Below are positions 31,450 through 40,348 of a DNA stretch of 42,476 nt, piece after piece. Numbering within the stretch: position 1 is the stretch's first letter; the number at the start of each line of letters is the position of its first letter. This stretch comes from a virus. The position numbers and the translations under genes were made by a program. Location: the IMG/VR virus record IMGVR_UViG_3300036770_004850, positions 1 to 42,476 of that record; one strand, written 5' to 3'. Under the pieces are notes generated by a model, which did no database searches, was not told where the DNA came from, and worked only from the letters and a program-made list of their open reading frames with translations.

Positions 31450-33359
31450 TGAGCGATTTCCTTCCAGCTAGTTTTGATTATAACTCGTGATTCATTACCA
31501 CGATACTTTTTCAAAATAACCGTCCAAAGGAACCGGGAACCAAAAAGACCTCGAACATTACCACCACTAGCGTACGCCGAGAATCCTGTAGTATCTAGTG
31601 GGATGGTCAAAGCCGCATCTGTGTATAATTCAGCAGTCTGAAGACCGGTTATCTTCATGTAAATCGTTTGACCATTGATTTCGGTCATCCCTGCAACATC
31701 ATTTATAGTGGCGGAATACCCCTCCCGCAGCATATGTTGCGGTTCGTCTATTGTGATCACAGCTGGTGAAGCTTGAGTAATATTCGCGATCATACAGACG
31801 CGAGTGCCACCTATCTCAGAATAATTTTTAATAGCGCCGTTTTGCGTATTATTAAAAACCGTTGTTAAATCAATTTGTTCGTGGCCACGGACCAAGGATT
31901 TCAAAACAGCTTGACCACCGCCGTACCAAGTGGCTGCCATGTCCATTTCGACTGTCGGAGAATCAGTGGACTGCCAAACGGCACCTGAAATTACAGGTTC
32001 CGCAATGACTTCAACCTCAACTAAAGCTTCATCACCTGTTGCGATATCAAAGGCCAGAACTTCTAATTCCGTAGGAATATACAAAACACGATTGGTTCGG
32101 CCATTGGAAAGGAGTTCAACGGGAGCAAGAGTCCCAACGTATTCATAAACGTCGTTTGCAGTTATTGTGGTGTTTAACGCTTGTAGACCAGGACGGCCTA
32201 CTCGAAGCACATCAAAATTGTGTTCAGTCCACACCGAGCAGCAAAAGACCCGCATCTCGCTTGAACTTCCGGTGGCCGAGAAATTGCGCTGAGCGAAACA
32301 GGCGGGCAAGGAACCGGTAGCGCAGAACGGGTAAGGCGCGGTGTTGCCATGCATGTATTCGTGACAGACGACCCGCTGGCCCTCGTGATAGACGCCGAAG
32401 CGGACACGACCTGCGCCGAGCCACTGCATGTCGATCCAGTACAGGTTATCTTGAGTAAGATCAATGAGCATCTGGCTCGGACCAGTGCCGTCTAGGCGAT
32501 CACGATTCCAATCATCTTGCCAAATGTAATTATCGACAACAGTCCCAGTAACGTCAGATTTAATAACAAAACCTAGACGGATTTGGCCGGGATTGCTGGG
32601 GTCTTCACGGTGAACGAAATGGACGCCGTTTTGGAAATCGAATAATCCCCATGAACGACCAAGCCCCACTTTGCCAACATCACCAAGAGCCAATGTAGCC
32701 ATGAATAAATGACTAGCACCGGGGGTGTAATGATGATAAGTGTTCGTAGTATGCGCTACTATATCACCGGACGCGGTGGAAGTGCTGATCAAAGCAGCTC
32801 GTTTATTCTGGTCCCAAGAAATAGAACCAGAACCGTTCAAACGGGTGCTAAAAGCATCCGGCATCACGGAATTAGCAAATACATACTCACCAAGCACCGT
32901 ACCTTGGCTAGTACGAAGCTTACCAAAAGCGTCTAATTGAGGTTGCCCTTCGGCGAAAGTTATTTGTGCAGATCCGAATTTATCTACCCAAAGACCATAA
33001 TCAGGATTGTCCCAACTGGTGATGTGGTTAGTATTTACAAATAAATCACGAATTTCCAGAGTCGGATGAACTTGCGCGATCGTCACCCCATCGAAAATGA
33101 TGTTTTCATTGGGTTGAGGCGACAGGTCGTTAAATACAGCCGACCTGGAATAATGAACTAAAATATACCCCGTGGTTGATGTTAGCGGATCAACACCATG
33201 AACATGCATCATGAACCCAGAAGTTCCAAGCGATACATGTTCACCAATGATGAATTCACCCGTGCGATTGGTATAAGGTACCGCCGCAGTATGTTTATAA
33301 TTAATCCTCGGCCCCGTTGAGGCCGGGGGGATTCGAGTGAAAAGACGTTCGCCAGCCAC
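31446..33359 (-). CDS. Virion structural protein with FCCH-like C-terminal domain
   Basis: The 637-residue protein is beta-rich and has a conserved feel of non-tape virion proteins: IIGEHVSLGTSGFMMHVHGV, FDAFGKLRTSQG-like AFGKLRTSQGTVLGEYVF, YWIDMQWLGAGRVRFGVYHE, and QRNFSATGSSSEMRVFCCSV. Near the C-terminus, SPAVITIDEPQHMLREGYSA followed by EINGQTIYMKITGL resembles the small FCCH-type beta domain found in phage structural proteins. It could be a receptor-binding or internal virion protein. It lies in the insert between terminase and portal, upstream of the 243-residue protein. Confidence 0.75.
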   Translation of the reverse strand: MAGERLFTRIPPASTGPRINYKHTAAVPYTNRTGEFIIGEHVSLGTSGFMMHVHGVDPLTSTTGYILVHYSRSAVFNDLSPQPNENIIFDGVTIAQVHPTLEIRDLFVNTNHITSWDNPDYGLWVDKFGSAQITFAEGQPQLDAFGKLRTSQGTVLGEYVFANSVMPDAFSTRLNGSGSISWDQNKRAALISTSTASGDIVAHTTNTYHHYTPGASHLFMATLALGDVGKVGLGRSWGLFDFQNGVHFVHREDPSNPGQIRLGFVIKSDVTGTVVDNYIWQDDWNRDRLDGTGPSQMLIDLTQDNLYWIDMQWLGAGRVRFGVYHEGQRVVCHEYMHGNTAPYPFCATGSLPACFAQRNFSATGSSSEMRVFCCSVWTEHNFDVLRVGRPGLQALNTTITANDVYEYVGTLAPVELLSNGRTNRVLYIPTELEVLAFDIATGDEALVEVEVIAEPVISGAVWQSTDSPTVEMDMAATWYGGGQAVLKSLVRGHEQIDLTTVFNNTQNGAIKNYSEIGGTRVCMIANITQASPAVITIDEPQHMLREGYSATINDVAGMTEINGQTIYMKITGLQTAELYTDAALTIPLDTTGFSAYASGGNVRGLFGSRFLWTVILKKYRGNESRVIIKTSWKEIAQ

Positions 33360-33373
33360 GGGTAAATCTCCTA

Positions 33374-34771
33374 TTAATCAACGTAAGCGCGGTCTTGTTC
33401 CGCCACTAGAGCGATCGAAATGCCCTTAGAGCGACTGATTACGCCAGTAGCCACCACGGGTTTAGCAATGCCCTTATTGCCTGCGACCACAGTCACCGGC
33501 ACATCATCCGTTGGACTTGTAACCGGCAAGGTCCGACCACCTTGGGTGTTGGTGTCATAAGCGAATGTGAAAGGCTTCACAGCGGCATCAATGACACCAG
33601 CGATCGGGTTTCCATCCTTGTCGTTAACGGTGATGGCGGTTGAGGTGCCATAATCATCAGTACCGACCACCGAGTCGGTGATATACATCCGGTAATAACC
33701 AGTGCCGCCCGAGGTCAGAAAACTGTTGAAGTTGAGATTACCGGCAGAAGCGTAGTTGTATTGACGTGCTACGCCATTGTCATCAATAAAATAAATATTG
33801 TTCAGGAAGTTAGGGTCAAGGTTCTGAACGAACACACCCTGACGACAGAACAAATCAGGACCGACGAAGAACATCAAATCATCTTGGACTTTACCGATTT
33901 TAGTACCAGCACTATCAACCGCTGCGCTGTTAATATCGGTACCCTGGCGCAGTAGATACTGCACCTTCGTATAAATTGCCTGAAGCGTACCCCCATTCCC
34001 CTCGACAATAATCGAGAACGGGAAATTATCCGCCACATCGTTAAGATCAATCGATCGCGCGATCGAGTAATAACTGACGTTGATGCCGGTATAAGGCGCT
34101 ACAGCGATACCAGCGTCGGCTACAAGAGTGTTTAAATCATCAGCGTTCGAAAGCAGAACGTTGACGGTGTAAGCACCGGTAGCGGTTTGACCAGTATCGG
34201 CCAGTGTTGAACTGGAATAAGTCTTTTGCTCTTCGCGGGCATAAGCCTTGAAGAATGTGCGCTTGTCGAAAGTAGTGGTGGTCGGATCAGCGGTAGCATT
34301 ACCGAAAACCTGGATACCCTCGTTAACCTCATCAGTGAAAGTGAAGTTAGTGGGGCCATCGGCGGCATCACGCTGGTAATAAAGTTGAGCACCCGCGTTC
34401 ACTTCACCCAGGGAGACGATACCGACATACTGACGAGCGAGAGCGCCGGTAACAGTATATTCGTTCCAACCGCCGTCGCGAAGCGCTTGACGCGTGATGT
34501 CGTCGGCGGGTTTCCACCCGGAAAATGAACTACCATCGGTACCAAATTGGAACTGACCCGACTTCGCGTCAATCGCGTACATCGGAAACGGGAATTGGTT
34601 GTAAGCCGCCGTTTCCCAGAGTTTAATGAACTTAGAATACAAAGCTTGGAGCGTTACCCCGTCCTTGTATATCAAATTACCAGCCTCCAACAAAGTAAAG
34701 GTCTTAGCGGTGGTGTCAATCGTGATTTCGGTTCCGACGACCAGTAAATCACCATCAGTGATCTTTGCCAT
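33374..34771 (-). CDS. Virion structural protein, 465 aa
   Basis: The 465-residue protein starts MAKITDGDLLVVGTEITIDT and is predicted mainly beta. It has repeated segments around LQALYSKFIKLWETAAYNQF and LQAIYTKVQYLLRQGTDINS, which look like an internal duplication of one domain (about residues 39-60 and 257-280). No enzyme motif is present. Similar proteins are known to me as virion components of large lytic phages. It sits in the same tightly spaced run as its neighbours (15 bp before the 637-residue gene) and is probably part of the adsorption apparatus. Confidence 0.72.
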   Translation of the reverse strand: MAKITDGDLLVVGTEITIDTTAKTFTLLEAGNLIYKDGVTLQALYSKFIKLWETAAYNQFPFPMYAIDAKSGQFQFGTDGSSFSGWKPADDITRQALRDGGWNEYTVTGALARQYVGIVSLGEVNAGAQLYYQRDAADGPTNFTFTDEVNEGIQVFGNATADPTTTTFDKRTFFKAYAREEQKTYSSSTLADTGQTATGAYTVNVLLSNADDLNTLVADAGIAVAPYTGINVSYYSIARSIDLNDVADNFPFSIIVEGNGGTLQAIYTKVQYLLRQGTDINSAAVDSAGTKIGKVQDDLMFFVGPDLFCRQGVFVQNLDPNFLNNIYFIDDNGVARQYNYASAGNLNFNSFLTSGGTGYYRMYITDSVVGTDDYGTSTAITVNDKDGNPIAGVIDAAVKPFTFAYDTNTQGGRTLPVTSPTDDVPVTVVAGNKGIAKPVVATGVISRSKGISIALVAEQDRAYVD

Positions 34772-34954
34772 TTAGGATTTCTCCTCAAAAGGTGATAAAA
34801 CGATTATATAATTACTGTTAGCCAGAACAGTATCATTATACAATCGCAAAACTACTTGCATCTTGTCGCCGTTAGCGAACACCACCGGATTAGATTTTTC
34901 GTCAATTACCTCACCGACATGCTTTTTGTCGGTAGTATCCAAAATCTTTCTCAT
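34772..34954 (-). CDS. Small protein in virion cluster, 60 aa
   Basis: The 60-residue frame abuts the next gene (stop at 34772, next start at 34771) and overlaps the beta-helix gene by ATGA. The sequence MRKILDTTDKKHVGEVIDEK then NPVVFANGDKMQVVLRLYND is beta-type and not obviously membrane-linked. The exact fit between two structural genes is the main evidence for a real gene. Function is unknown; it may be an accessory or chaperone of a neighbouring fibre protein. Confidence 0.65.
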   Translation of the reverse strand: MRKILDTTDKKHVGEVIDEKSNPVVFANGDKMQVVLRLYNDTVLANSNYIIVLSPFEEKS

Positions 34955-36516
34955 GGTGTGTAATTCCTGTCCACTACTTGCGCGATTTTAACCGATCCGT
35001 CGTTTTCCGGTAAGGGGAAATTCCTCACGATATAGGGAACATAACCAGCTAAATAAACGCAGATGTCGACGAACGTACCGGGTGTATAGGTGTAGCTGTA
35101 ATCGAAAGTCGATACTGGGTTAGTAGCGCCATCATTTGAAGCGAGAACTGTGCTAGTACCAGCGCTGAGAACCACAACATCAGAGCCGACAACAACATCG
35201 GTTACACTGAGCGTTCTCTGGCCTACAACCACGTTGACCGTGGCCCCAGCAGAACGAACCGAGATCGGGGTATCAGCGTTTATTGTTACAGTTGTTCCAG
35301 AACCGATATTAACATAAATCGCTTCGTTTCCGGTGTTCGTCGGTGTTATCGGTGAGCCACTCACCCCTGCGTCGTAACCGCTGAACGTCAGTCCGTTCAG
35401 TGTGTGGTCAGTCCCACCGGTTATTTCGATTGCGTGACCAGTACCTGACGAACTAAAGATCGTGTTGCTCAGCGTCGATACAGAAGATCCGACTAACAGG
35501 GCTACCGGCGCTGTACTTGCAGCAATGGTGCAACCACTCAGGGTAGCACCGCCGAGCGTAACTTGGTTACAACGCCTAAATGTAGTGGCGAGGATGCTAC
35601 TGTTGGACTGGAACACGAAAGTGTCCATGTCCGTGAACGTGCAAGAATCAATATTAACGTCGGCATTGGCCAGAACGTTTAAATAACCCCTCGATACCGT
35701 GCCAAGCGAAGTGATCGAAATGCTAGTCCAGTCGACACGACTACCCGCTTGGTCTATCTCGAAACCGTTGAAATTACTCTGGACGTATTCGGTATTCGCG
35801 ATATTGATAACGCGGTTTGAATCCCGGAAATCAACAATCGTACTAGGTGTGCCCAGCTGTATAAGACTCTGCGCGAGGTATACACCGCCACCAAACTGGA
35901 TTTGGCCGTATTGTCGGGCAATGGTACCTTGAAAATCAGCAGCGCCCTGAAAAGTAGCGTAATTACCTAGTTCGCCTCCCGTTATCGTGAAGGTGCGGCC
36001 ATAACGAATCGCGTCGATTTTAAACGGGAAACCTTTAGATGGCCCATCGCCCGGAACGTTCCAGCGAACGCCAAATATACTGGTCGTTCCATTGGGCGCA
36101 CCTACCGTAGTACTCGGTGTTATGGTCGGGTCAATCGGGACACACTTCCAACCACCGAAAGTATAGGTATCGGATCCGTCTACATACCAACCTTCAAAAT
36201 CCGCTGTGGTGTTTCCGATCAGGAGTTGCACACCGCCGGCTGCTTTGGTAGCTAGTGCCTGTGCGACGTCAGCTTTCCACCAAATGAATACTGCATCGCC
36301 CGCTGGTATAGTCTGTGCGGAACTATAAACCATCCCGCGAATAGAAGTAGACCAAGGGTTACGGCTGATGCACTGCACCCCTTGAACGAAGTCATCGATT
36401 TCTGGTACAGTTAAAGCGTTCTGACCACCACCACCAGAACTGATCAAAGTCCAACCGGTAGCCGTTGGATCTTCAATGATCGGTAACAAACCGGTCGAAT
36501 ATACTGGAATGGCCAT
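34951..36516 (-). CDS. Virion protein with parallel beta-helix
   Basis: The 521-residue protein contains an apparent right-handed beta-helix between about residues 170 and 430. It shows repeated short strands rich in Thr/Ser/Asn/Ile, for example NVLANADVNIDSCTFTDM, SILATTFRRCNQVTLGGATL and SGCTIAASTAPVALLVG. Such helices are common in phage tailspikes and can bind or cleave host polysaccharide, but I see no clear catalytic residues. An N-terminal domain (about 1-165) and a C-terminal beta domain flank it. It lies in the virion-gene insert between terminase and portal. Confidence 0.72.
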   Translation of the reverse strand: MAIPVYSTGLLPIIEDPTATGWTLISSGGGGQNALTVPEIDDFVQGVQCISRNPWSTSIRGMVYSSAQTIPAGDAVFIWWKADVAQALATKAAGGVQLLIGNTTADFEGWYVDGSDTYTFGGWKCVPIDPTITPSTTVGAPNGTTSIFGVRWNVPGDGPSKGFPFKIDAIRYGRTFTITGGELGNYATFQGAADFQGTIARQYGQIQFGGGVYLAQSLIQLGTPSTIVDFRDSNRVINIANTEYVQSNFNGFEIDQAGSRVDWTSISITSLGTVSRGYLNVLANADVNIDSCTFTDMDTFVFQSNSSILATTFRRCNQVTLGGATLSGCTIAASTAPVALLVGSSVSTLSNTIFSSSGTGHAIEITGGTDHTLNGLTFSGYDAGVSGSPITPTNTGNEAIYVNIGSGTTVTINADTPISVRSAGATVNVVVGQRTLSVTDVVVGSDVVVLSAGTSTVLASNDGATNPVSTFDYSYTYTPGTFVDICVYLAGYVPYIVRNFPLPENDGSVKIAQVVDRNYTP

Positions 36517-36747
36517 TTATATCGGTGTGACTATGTGGTCAACTAGAGTTCGATTTATCGGCCTGTAAGCGATTATCGACTCAATGTCTTCGTACACCGC
36601 ATCGACATCGATCATTCGGTACACGACTATTAGATCACGCTCTTTGTAAACTGTCAATCTCTCTATCTTTACCGCACCTGGGGGCGCGGGTTCACTCTCG
36701 AAGTAACCCGGTTCTACATACCCAGTCTCGACATAAAAGTTAAGCAT
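36517..36747 (-). CDS. Small conserved phage protein, 76 aa
   Basis: The start is placed at ATG 36747 (MLNFYVETGYVEPGYFESEP), giving 76 residues and an 8-bp overlap with the upstream gene; an upstream in-frame ATG would lengthen the overlap greatly. YVExGYVEPGYxE repeats at the N-terminus are frequent in small proteins beside phage structural genes. The rest is beta-type (AVKIERLTVYKERDLIVVYR). It ends directly before the beta-helix protein start. Function is unknown. Confidence 0.68.
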   Translation of the reverse strand: MLNFYVETGYVEPGYFESEPAPPGAVKIERLTVYKERDLIVVYRMIDVDAVYEDIESIIAYRPINRTLVDHIVTPI

Positions 36748-37369
36748 AGAAGTCCGGAGACTTATTCGGAGTGGTTGCGCGATCAGCTTGGTAATGCATA
36801 TCCAGGCACAACCCAAACACCGAAGCGTCTAGCGTATCGTTCGGATGCGTCGGGTCGCGAAACACACGGGCGATAATCAACGAATCGGGTTCGACGAGTG
36901 AACCGGAAATCGCTTGAGCGTCACTAAATTCGGCGACGTAGTGCATATATTGAATACCGAGTGAAGCCTGCTCAACATAAGTTGTGGTGGTCGGGCTGAA
37001 CGCTTGCTGTTGATGGCCCTTCGCGACCGTGTACTCGAATCCCCAACGTACTGTGCCGACATTCGGAGTAGCTACCGACCAATGGATATGTGGGTAAAGA
37101 TCCGTACCCATTGCGTAGTCGTGGTCAATGTGCCAGATCGCGACCGCTTGGGTCATCTTGTTCGTCGGGAAAGCGTAAAGCTTGATAGCCCCGAGAAAAA
37201 CCGCGAGTGTGGGCGCGTTGTTATCGCCTACTTCAACGCCGAATTGGATAATGTTGTCCCGCCAGCCCTGCTTAGTACGAGTATTAAAGGAACTCAAATT
37301 CCCATCCATTTCCGGATGGGTGAGCGGTAAACCCTTTACACTTCTGAGCAGAATATCTGGGGTGCTCAT
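36740..37369 (-). CDS. Conserved virion-associated protein, 209 aa
   Basis: The 209-residue protein begins MSTPDILLRSVKGLPLTHPE, a start shared by a family of phage structural proteins (LRSVKGSPLTHAE type). Further family marks are WRDNIIQFGVEVGDNNAPTL and IWHIDHDYAMGTDLYPHIHW. The His/Asp-rich HIDHDY...HIHW segment could bind metal, perhaps stabilising a fibre tip, but this is only a pattern. It overlaps both neighbours by a few bases and lies in the terminase-portal insert. It is probably a tail fibre or whisker component. Confidence 0.72.
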   Translation of the reverse strand: MSTPDILLRSVKGLPLTHPEMDGNLSSFNTRTKQGWRDNIIQFGVEVGDNNAPTLAVFLGAIKLYAFPTNKMTQAVAIWHIDHDYAMGTDLYPHIHWSVATPNVGTVRWGFEYTVAKGHQQQAFSPTTTTYVEQASLGIQYMHYVAEFSDAQAISGSLVEPDSLIIARVFRDPTHPNDTLDASVFGLCLDMHYQADRATTPNKSPDFYA

Positions 37370-37689
37370 AAAAGTCCTGATTTCTTAAGTACTAGCATTG
37401 CAAGCAAGCCCATGCCGGCCCAGGTAGCGCGATCAAGCCAAACGCTAACCCTTTTGTTCGCCGGAACATAAGATTCTAACTGGTAAACCCGTTCTTCGAG
37501 TTTGTTAAGTAGACTAAAAGCTCGTTCCATAGCAGCTGCAGCATTTGATTGCCGCTCTTCAATTAAAGCTAGTTTTGTAATTGCAGCCGCGAGATCCTTC
37601 ATCGCGACTTTCATTTCAGTCACATCTTGGTGTAGATCTCCTAACCGATGATCCAACACTGAAACATCGCCCGCCGTCAACCCCGTCAT
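37366..37689 (-). CDS. Coiled-coil protein with C-terminal membrane anchor
   Basis: Residues about 10-75 form a heptad-rich coiled coil (DHRLGDLHQDVTEMKVAMKD then ERAFSLLNKLEERVYQLESY). It is followed by a basic stretch and a single hydrophobic helix (about 90-101, TWAGMGLLAMLVL) with a KKSGLL end. The plan resembles XhlA/hemolysin-like phage proteins that associate with the inner membrane during lysis or infection. It lies far from the holin/endolysin pair, so a lysis role is uncertain. It overlaps both neighbours by ATGA. Confidence 0.7.
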   Translation of the reverse strand: MTGLTAGDVSVLDHRLGDLHQDVTEMKVAMKDLAAAITKLALIEERQSNAAAAMERAFSLLNKLEERVYQLESYVPANKRVSVWLDRATWAGMGLLAMLVLKKSGLL

Positions 37690-38039
37690 CGCGTAACCTC
37701 CCGATCCAACAAGACTGTTCCTTTCACCAGCCTTGTCACCACTCCGCCAGCCGACTCGATTTCAAGGTCAAACACTGCTTTCTTGAATGTAAATGCTGTC
37801 GTCGTCACCGCTGGGATCGTGAGTACGACAAGGCCCGATGCGCCGATAATCGTTATATCATCGTCAGTGGTGCCTGAATAAAGCGTCGAAGTGCTTTCGA
37901 CTTTTTCTCGGATTTGTAACCGCGCCGTATACCCAGTCAAGTTGATAGGCAGATCGGTATCGGGGTCCTTGTAGGTGACTTCGTAAACGAACGTCGCCCC
38001 CTGAGGCAGGATGAGTTCAACTTCCTTGACCGCTGCCAT
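37686..38039 (-). CDS. Conserved virion protein, BppU-like beta domain
   Basis: The 117-residue protein has the pattern LILPQGATFVYEVTYKDPDT, then PINLTGYTARLQIREKVE, GLVVLTIPAVTT and AVFDLEIESAGGVVTRLVKG, shared by a widespread phage family with an Ig-like or baseplate-upper-protein fold. I recall it near structural genes in very many phages; the exact role is unclear. It overlaps the upstream small gene by 23 bp and the coiled-coil gene by ATGA. A structural scaffold or fibre-attachment role is plausible. Confidence 0.78.
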   Translation of the reverse strand: MAAVKEVELILPQGATFVYEVTYKDPDTDLPINLTGYTARLQIREKVESTSTLYSGTTDDDITIIGASGLVVLTIPAVTTTAFTFKKAVFDLEIESAGGVVTRLVKGTVLLDREVTR

Positions 38040-38187
38040 TTCGTTTATTCCTGTGGGTGTATTTGTAATTGCACACCGCGTATCGTTGTGCAGTATCCTT
38101 GTACTCTTTCTTCATGGTCTCGTCCGACATACACCGTTCGAGAAACTTCGTTTTCGTCTCGTCCGATTTTGGTGTTGGGATCGGCAT
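38017..38187 (-). CDS. Small phage protein, MPIPxP-CMxD type, 56 aa
   Basis: A 56-codon frame starts at ATG 38187, six bases after the terminase stop, and runs into the next gene by 23 bp in another frame. The sequence MPIPTPKSDETKTKFLERCM and then ATMKKEY-like KKEYKDTAQRYAVC follow a family I know well from phage head-gene clusters (MPIPKP / F-x2-RCM / M-x2-E / R-x-AVC). Its two cysteines (C19 and C39) are conserved in that family. Function is not known to me. Family resemblance, not length, supports it as a real gene. Confidence 0.75.
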   Translation of the reverse strand: MPIPTPKSDETKTKFLERCMSDETMKKEYKDTAQRYAVCNYKYTHRNKRNGSGQGS

Positions 38188-38193
38188 ACGGCG

Positions 38194-39435
38194 CTAACCT
38201 ATGAAGATGTCAGCGGGTTCGCGGACACGATTTAAATATTGCGACATCGCGTCAACTTGGTCGTCGTGGAATTCTGGCAGTGGGAAATTCTCGATTTCCT
38301 GCTCAAAATCGTACAACCAGGGGGCGGATTCGGGGAGATACACAGTGCCCGATTCGATCGCCGGAGCCACGCGGGAAGCGCGAATGATTTTGTCCAGCCC
38401 CTTATGACTGACCGGGATTATAGGGTAAGGCCCCTCTCTGCGCAAGTCCTCGATCAACGCTTGACCCGATGCGGCATCTTCGATCAGGATTTCGTGTGGG
38501 TTCCACTTGTCGCACAACATCTTCGTCATGTGTCGCAAGTCGGGGTACACCACCCGGTCGCGCCATACGTCGAGCAGGTAATGCCCCGTCTTCGTTTGTG
38601 CCCACACCTCGCACACACTCGGGTCGTTGATCTGACCCGGCTTGAACGCCGTGTCGAAGCTGAGTCGAATCATCGACACCTCACGGTCCGGCGGCGTTTT
38701 GTACCGTTGGAACCATTTTAGCTTGATCAGCCCTTCTTCGTTGAAATCCACGATCTCCGCGTGGATCTCCTGCTGACCAAGCCGCGTCCCCTCGTATTGC
38801 AAAATTGCTTTGCGGAATGGCGCGGCGAGGTTCGCCATGTTGTCGTAGGTGCTGCCCTTCGTGATCACCACGCCTGGGTCATCCGATTTCAACAAATCCT
38901 TGATGAATTTGATCGGTTTCGGTGTCGTGGTAAGTACCTTCTGCGGCATCTTGCCAAGTCGCAGACCAAAGTTCAGCATGTCCATCACGAGTTGCGGGTC
39001 TGGCCACGCCGCCACCTCGTCGCACCATGCATTGTCGTGCTGTGGGCCCCGCAACCGTTCTGGCTCCTCGGCTGAAAACAGGGTCACCATTGCCCCATTT
39101 TCCCAAGTCACCCGACGTTTCGAGGGTTCGTACGTGGGCTTCATCCAGGGTGGCGAAATCGCCAAAATCCCCGATTCACCCTCCACGATAACGTCCCGCA
39201 AGTCCGCACTCGTCGGCGCAATTATCGCCATCCGCCCCGACTCGCCCGATTCGATCTTGCTTCGTACCCACTCCGCCCCGGTTCGCGTTTTGCCGAAACC
39301 CCGGCCCGCGAGCACGAGCCAAGTGTGCCAATCCCTCTTCGGCGCTAACTGTTCCGGTCTCGCCCAAGTCGGCCAATCATAAAGCAGCGCTGCCGCTTGC
39401 CGATCGGTTAGAGCACTGACGAAATCACTTTTCAT
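38194..39435 (-). CDS. Terminase large subunit
   Basis: I start at ATG 39435 (MKSDFVSALTDRQAAALLYD, 413 residues); a TTG five codons upstream is less likely. The ATPase shows Walker A AGRGFGKT (43-50), Walker B AWCDEVAAW (about 140) and the coupling TTTPKP. The RNase H-like nuclease has Asp in RLSFDTAF, Asp in LIEDAASG and HDDQVDAM near the C-terminus. It powers DNA packaging and cuts concatemers. Sequence style fits the terminase_6 / gp2-like group of headful or cos phages, which I cannot separate. It overlaps the small subunit gene by 11 bp. Confidence 0.93.
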   Translation of the reverse strand: MKSDFVSALTDRQAAALLYDWPTWARPEQLAPKRDWHTWLVLAGRGFGKTRTGAEWVRSKIESGESGRMAIIAPTSADLRDVIVEGESGILAISPPWMKPTYEPSKRRVTWENGAMVTLFSAEEPERLRGPQHDNAWCDEVAAWPDPQLVMDMLNFGLRLGKMPQKVLTTTPKPIKFIKDLLKSDDPGVVITKGSTYDNMANLAAPFRKAILQYEGTRLGQQEIHAEIVDFNEEGLIKLKWFQRYKTPPDREVSMIRLSFDTAFKPGQINDPSVCEVWAQTKTGHYLLDVWRDRVVYPDLRHMTKMLCDKWNPHEILIEDAASGQALIEDLRREGPYPIIPVSHKGLDKIIRASRVAPAIESGTVYLPESAPWLYDFEQEIENFPLPEFHDDQVDAMSQYLNRVREPADIFIG

Positions 39436-40084
39436 TTTCCGGCGCGGCAACCCGACGAGACATCATTTCGGCGAGCCGCTCCTTGGCCCACCCTAAATCC
39501 TCAGTCTGAATTGGCGCACCATTCGGACCGCTCAATTCGTTTGCAGTCCGGCTCTTGTACACATTACCCCGGCGACCCTGGAGCATCATCGAAAGCACCG
39601 CGTCCGAATACACCTTCTTCTGGCCAACTTCGACACCCCGCCAATACACCGGTTCGAGCACACCATTAATTGCGCGCTTCAAACCCGCTTCTTCCAGGTC
39701 GTCCGTCACCGCCTCGTAAGTGTCGTCCCACATCCGTGCAAACGCTTCAATACGCAATTTCAACGCATCGGCTTGCATCTTCGTGAAACCCGCCATCGTG
39801 CAGGCACGGGACACATTACAACCCGTGGATCGAAGAGCCTTGATAAATTTCGTCAGCTTGTCGATCAGGGCGAGCCGGTAATCATTCTCCTTTACCGCCC
39901 GCTCCTTCCAATCCCCAAGCTTCCCCGGCATGAAATGCGGTGAGCCCTTCAAGAACTCTTCCGCCTCTTCCTTGCTCTCAGTGGGTACAAAACCACCAAG
40001 CGCAAACATGGTGAAATTGCCGTCTTCGTCAAACGGTTCCTCAGCATAAATATGCTGCCACTGCTTATTGATTATCGCGTCCAT
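39425..40084 (-). CDS. Terminase small subunit
   Basis: The open frame extends upstream through repetitive GC-rich DNA, but the first sensible start is ATG 40084 (MDAIINKQWQHIYAEEPFDE), giving 219 residues. The mid-section ALRSTGCNVSRACTMAGFTK is a helix-turn-helix typical of small terminases. It is followed by RMWDDTYEAVTDDLEEAGLK and RGVEVGQKKVYSDAVLSMML, the oligomerisation region of the family. It recognises the packaging site on phage DNA and loads the large subunit. No good Shine-Dalgarno is seen. The promoter at 40092-40120 would begin the transcript at or next to the ATG. Confidence 0.85.
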   Translation of the reverse strand: MDAIINKQWQHIYAEEPFDEDGNFTMFALGGFVPTESKEEAEEFLKGSPHFMPGKLGDWKERAVKENDYRLALIDKLTKFIKALRSTGCNVSRACTMAGFTKMQADALKLRIEAFARMWDDTYEAVTDDLEEAGLKRAINGVLEPVYWRGVEVGQKKVYSDAVLSMMLQGRRGNVYKSRTANELSGPNGAPIQTEDLGWAKERLAEMMSRRVAAPENEK

Positions 40085-40091
40085 AGGCGCG

Positions 40092-40120
40092 ATTCTAACA
40101 CGACACAAAATATTTCGCAA
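40092..40120 (-). promoter_or_regulatory. Promoter before terminase genes (TTGCGA-17-TAGAAT)
   Basis: Minus-strand TTGCGA, 17 bp, TAGAAT with TGT ahead. The -10 and flanks (CGTGTTAGAATC) are identical to the element before the protease gene. The expected transcription start falls at or within a base or two of the ATG at 40084, so the mRNA may be leaderless. It probably starts the late block. Confidence 0.6.
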
Positions 40121-40348
40121 TATACCCCCATATATCGCTCTCGAAAAATATACTCCCCCTCGCCGAAAAAATATATACGTATATATACCAGGGCTGATCG
40201 AAAATCGACCGACGATCATGGCCGATGGTAAATCGACAAAAGATGATCGACAAATATGGTAGGATCTGGGACTTCTCTCGAACGCGGAGAAACCAAATGT
40301 CATCCGTCGGCGCGTCAGAGTTCTGGGGGGTTGACCCCCTCGGCGCGT

